DNA from: Deltaproteobacteria bacterium
Lineage (GTDB): Bacteria > Myxococcota > Myxococcia > SLRQ01
NCBI GenBank assembly: GCA_029210625.1
Contig: JARGFU010000035.1
Location: 909 to 43,540 of the forward strand
Direction: 5' to 3'
Length of the DNA stretch: 42,632 nucleotides
Position numbers and translations under genes: made by a program. Positions within the stretch are counted from its first letter, which is position 1; the number at the start of each line of letters is the position of its first letter. Below the pieces are notes generated by a model. That model did not search any database, had not been told where the DNA came from, and saw only the letters and a program-made list of their open reading frames with translations. This document shows, one piece after another, positions 41,101-42,632 of the stretch.

Positions 41101-41340
41101 ACGACGCCGTCTTCAAATGTCGGAAAGCGGTACATCGAGCACCGGTATTGCGGCACCCGCATTGTCCTCTTCGTCCGTCAGCGGAAGAAGGACGACCGCG
41201 GAGAGACCATGCCCTACACCTGCCTCGGATACGCCAACTACGTGACCCATGAGTCGGAACGGCCCATGCGCATCACCTGGAAACTAGAGAGGCCGATGCC
41301 GGCGTGGCTCTACCAGGCGGGCAAGTTGGCGGCGGCATAG
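38185..41340 (+). CDS. PLD-nuclease / superfamily 2 helicase / DUF3427 protein
   Basis: A 1051-aa multidomain protein. After an N-terminal helical domain (LIPGLYEDLITTDL), a phospholipase-D-type nuclease has one HxK motif, His224-x-Lys226 (LHAKAWLFE), and GSSN downstream. The SF2 helicase has motif I ATGTGKT ending at Thr361, motif II DEFHH at 446-450, motif III LTATPERMDG, and motif VI QQLGRGLRWAR. The C-terminus is DUF3427: SPELFHWETQNSTTPSS, RIVLFVRQRKKD, and a PMRITWKLERPMPAW ending. A single HxK implies dimeric PLD action. DNA translocation plus cleavage fits anti-invader defence. Base composition is clearly lower in G+C than in the Wadjet operon, so a separate acquisition is likely. Confidence 0.93.
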   Translation: MPTKLIPGLYEDLITTDLASKVTEAREQGWLIEDARCEPELRAELLAQHIYHHALRVLRDKKGKSADVLRDQVKLTNRLLAVLEKHKRPVVTSGDRVEKVPEILREARPKPKEALATLGCTPRPSLSLRSSGLMVNGHHDYQIGHEVAREAESADRIDLLCAFVRFAGLRLVLPQLRAFVKRGGDLRVITSVYTGSTEKKALDALHELGAKVKVSYETAQTRLHAKAWLFERHTGLSTAYIGSSNLTHSALVDGLEWNVRLTAADNEPLLERFRATFDQYWESEEFAPYAPDRDGERLASALEKERAPRGDGWAPFDLLASLSIDVAPKPHQAEVLEALQAERSRGHHRNLVVAATGTGKTWIAAFDYARLREQGYEKLLFVAHREEILRQSQQVFRVVLADGQFGGQLVGGQRPADGRHVFASIQSLKNQLEDLRADEFDVVIVDEFHHAAAKTYRELLEHLEPSVLLGLTATPERMDGKSILEWFDNRIASESRLWNALDEGLLCPFHYFGVADGTDLSGVTFSQGRYSQGELEDIYTGDDIRLKRILQAVDRYTANTGQMRALGFCVGVENAKFMAERFRKAGLPSVALHGGSSKQERVSAIQKLRSGALRCIFTVDLFNEGVDIPEVDTVLMLRPTESATVFLQQLGRGLRWARNKSVLTVLDFVGHAHSDFRFDLRFRALVGGTRREVAKAVEAGFPLLPPGCAIQLEREAQDAILENLRSAIQNLRAQLVDDLKALGPDSGLREFLRRSEKDLQDVYTRPSSNHCFTDLHRRAGHLPREKSDQEKALERYAGRALHIDDPVRLNAWLSWLANKKPLSVKPLNTRQGRLLAMLYATLGHRKRPIVEMVATFQELWSTPQLKREFVDLFEILADASRVDAQPLDPKGRVPLCSHASYSLYEAIAAYGLVGPESGALRETREGIVWADEDKTGLLFITLDKSESDYSPTTRYADYPISPELFHWETQNSTTPSSNVGKRYIEHRYCGTRIVLFVRQRKKDDRGETMPYTCLGYANYVTHESERPMRITWKLERPMPAWLYQAGKLAAA

Positions 41341-41379
41341 CCAAGGTAACCCCTGACATGGAAGGTCATCTGGTCTGCC

Positions 41380-41679
41380 CTAGGACACGCTCCTGAGCTT
41401 CCGCGCCCCCGCCACCTTCGGCACCGCCCCCGCCGCCTCCCGCAGCGACTCGAGGTCGAGGTGTCCGTAGACCTTGTCCACCATCTGGGTGCTGGTGTGG
41501 CCGAGCCAGGCGGCGACCTTGGGGTTGCTGACGCCGCCCTGGACCATCCAGGAGGCGCAGGTCCTGCGCAGGTCGTTGGGGGAGACCCGGGGGACGCCGG
41601 CGGCCGCGCAAGCGGCCTGGAGATCTATTCGGACGTTGGAGCAGGGCCCGACTGACCTGCCCCAGGCTTTTCGGACCAC
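41380..41679 (-). pseudogene. C-terminal fragment of a tyrosine recombinase/integrase
   Basis: About 99 residues match the end of the catalytic domain: PNDLRRTCASWMVQGG, then VAAWLGHTSTQMVDKVYGHL with the late His and the nucleophilic Tyr. The first catalytic Arg and the whole N-terminal DNA-binding part are missing, and the 200 bases upstream (41680-41880) encode nothing related. It is the remnant of an integrase from a mobile element that carried, or lay beside, the defence genes. No attachment-site repeat or tRNA was found nearby. Confidence 0.82.
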
Positions 41680-41932
41680 GGGAAGTCCAACCGGCCAGCA
41701 GTTGACCGGCAGTGATCATCCCGACTTCTTCTCCTGCCGTCATACCGCCGACATCTCCTGCGATGTTTGCTGCCCACCTGGACCATCGCAGCTTCTTCAT
41801 CAGACCGCGTGAACAGGCAGCTTCACTCAGAATGAGCCGCTGAAAGACGCCCGCACAGCCTCGTCTGTCAGGAGCGGTCATGGGTTCTCCTCCAGGCTGA
41901 AATGTACCGCTTCCTGTGGTAGTCGAGTGTGC

Positions 41933-42586
41933 ATGCTCCTACAGGGTCCTGTGTATCTCGTGACCGCCCGCGGGCGGTATTGGCGCTGTGATCTCAACCA
42001 GAAGCGGCGAATCGTCGCTGACAGGGCGGAACCGGATGAGTGGGAGCGGTTCATCCTGGAGCCGCTTTCGGATGGAACCACCGCGATCCAGACCTTCGAC
42101 CGCAAATATGTCGCATGCGAGGAGGATGGGGGACTGATTGGGGACCGCGAGGTCGTGGGTGACTGGGAGAAGTTTGAGGTGGTCAAGGAGGAAGATGGGT
42201 TCGTTTCCATCAAGTCGCAGCTGGGGTTCGTCTGTGCGGATCAGGGCGGAAATCTGGTCGCACACAGGGGAGCGGCAAGGGCGCGGGAGCGGTTCGCGGC
42301 CGTCAGGCCGGGGAATGCAAGGAGGACCGGTGTGTCGTTTGTGGACAGGCTAAAAAAGGAGTTGGTCGAAAAGCTGTACGACATTGAGAATGCCCCCGGG
42401 ATGACCAAGGATGAGAAGATCAGCAGGATCCAGCATTTGACCTGTGGGGTCTGCGCCGGAGTCGCCGTGCAGCCGATTCCGTTTGCGGACATCTTCGTGC
42501 TGACGCCGATCCAGGGGGTTGCTGCCGTGAAAGTCGCGCATATCCATGGATTGCAGATCACGGACTCAGAGGCGATGTGGACTTGA
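41933..42586 (+). CDS. Beta-trefoil (fascin-like) protein with hydrophobic DUF697-like tail
   Basis: A 217-aa protein. Residues 1-125 or so contain beta-trefoil/fascin-like strands (YWRCDLNQKRRIVADR, FDRKYVACEEDGGLIGDRE, SQLGFVCADQGGNLVAHR). A charged helix (DRLKKELVEKLYDIENAPG) precedes a hydrophobic stretch GVCAGVAVQPIPFADIFVLT, which resembles DUF697/YcjF-type membrane segments. It ends ITDSEAMWT only a few residues later, shorter than I would expect for DUF697, so a frameshift or truncation is possible. The start is ATG at 41933 (or GTG at 41927); no strong Shine-Dalgarno sequence. G+C is near 50% in its 3' part, which suggests transfer. Membrane-anchored sensor or effector is one guess; function unknown. 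Confidence 0.65.
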   Translation: MLLQGPVYLVTARGRYWRCDLNQKRRIVADRAEPDEWERFILEPLSDGTTAIQTFDRKYVACEEDGGLIGDREVVGDWEKFEVVKEEDGFVSIKSQLGFVCADQGGNLVAHRGAARARERFAAVRPGNARRTGVSFVDRLKKELVEKLYDIENAPGMTKDEKISRIQHLTCGVCAGVAVQPIPFADIFVLTPIQGVAAVKVAHIHGLQITDSEAMWT

Positions 42587-42632
42587 TCCGGTTTCGTAGA
42601 CAGTTTTCTTATGCACACAGGCGGGCCGTTTG

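Noticed and set aside
28416-41340. DISARM, BREX or Druantia assignment for the helicase and nuclease genes
   Set aside because: The defining partners (DrmA/DrmB with methylase, PglZ/BrxC, or DruE-type proteins) are not present; the four-gene core is Wadjet.
41366-41881. 171-codon minus-strand frame overlapping the integrase fragment
   Set aside because: The integrase motifs are in another frame; this one is Arg/Gly-rich and lacks homology.
1-42632. CRISPR array or complete insertion sequence
   Set aside because: No regularly spaced repeats with unique spacers and no transposase with terminal repeats were seen anywhere in the window.

Overview
The window is high-GC bacterial DNA. Its gene content resembles Myxococcota or a related former deltaproteobacterial lineage: a pseudo-receiver/coiled-coil protein like FrzS of Myxococcus, a PilZ protein, cysteine-rich lipoproteins, HEAT-repeat secreted proteins and a lysine-rich histone H1-like protein. 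No rRNA or tRNA gene and no CRISPR array was seen, so the assignment rests on protein families alone.

Positions 1-23313 look like ordinary chromosome. An acidic-repeat protein runs in from the left edge. It is followed by a housekeeping run, valS, an H1-like gene, nadC and birA, with ATGA/TGATG overlaps at the first two junctions; coaX lies a little further on. Next come a repeat protein, the FrzS-like protein, an ECF sigma/anti-sigma pair whose zinc-site spacing matches RsrA, alanine dehydrogenase, a HAD phosphatase, a DsbA-like protein, a PilZ protein and an alpha/beta hydrolase. A minus-strand redox/envelope operon follows (flavin reductase-like, glutaredoxin-like, CAP-domain). The stretch ends with three exported proteins, the last a cysteine-rich lipoprotein with a metzincin zinc motif.

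A non-coding zone at 23314-23617 (pyrimidine tract, 10-bp direct repeats, three stem-loops) separates this from an accessory region that runs to the right edge. That region reads as a defence island. It holds a COG2958/HrgA-like nuclease that has lost its N-terminal domain, a SWIM-SNF2 helicase, a two-gene nucleotidyltransferase module, a complete Wadjet operon (jetA-jetB-jetC-jetD on the minus strand, each junction a 4-nt ATGA overlap), a divergent AAA/DUF4143 ATPase, an HNH endonuclease, a PLD-nuclease/helicase/DUF3427 protein, a tyrosine-recombinase C-terminal fragment and a beta-trefoil protein with a hydrophobic DUF697-like tail. Base composition falls towards the right: 45/60 G+C at 31081-31140 inside jetC, 34/60 at 39841-39900, 30/60 at 42361-42420. 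With the recombinase remnant, this indicates layered horizontal acquisition.

The strongest system is Wadjet. JetA, JetB and JetC should form a MukFEB-like SMC motor, and JetD supplies a Toprim nuclease that cuts closed circular DNA such as plasmids. The flanking genes are plausible independent defence modules. Whether any of them works with Wadjet cannot be read from the sequence.
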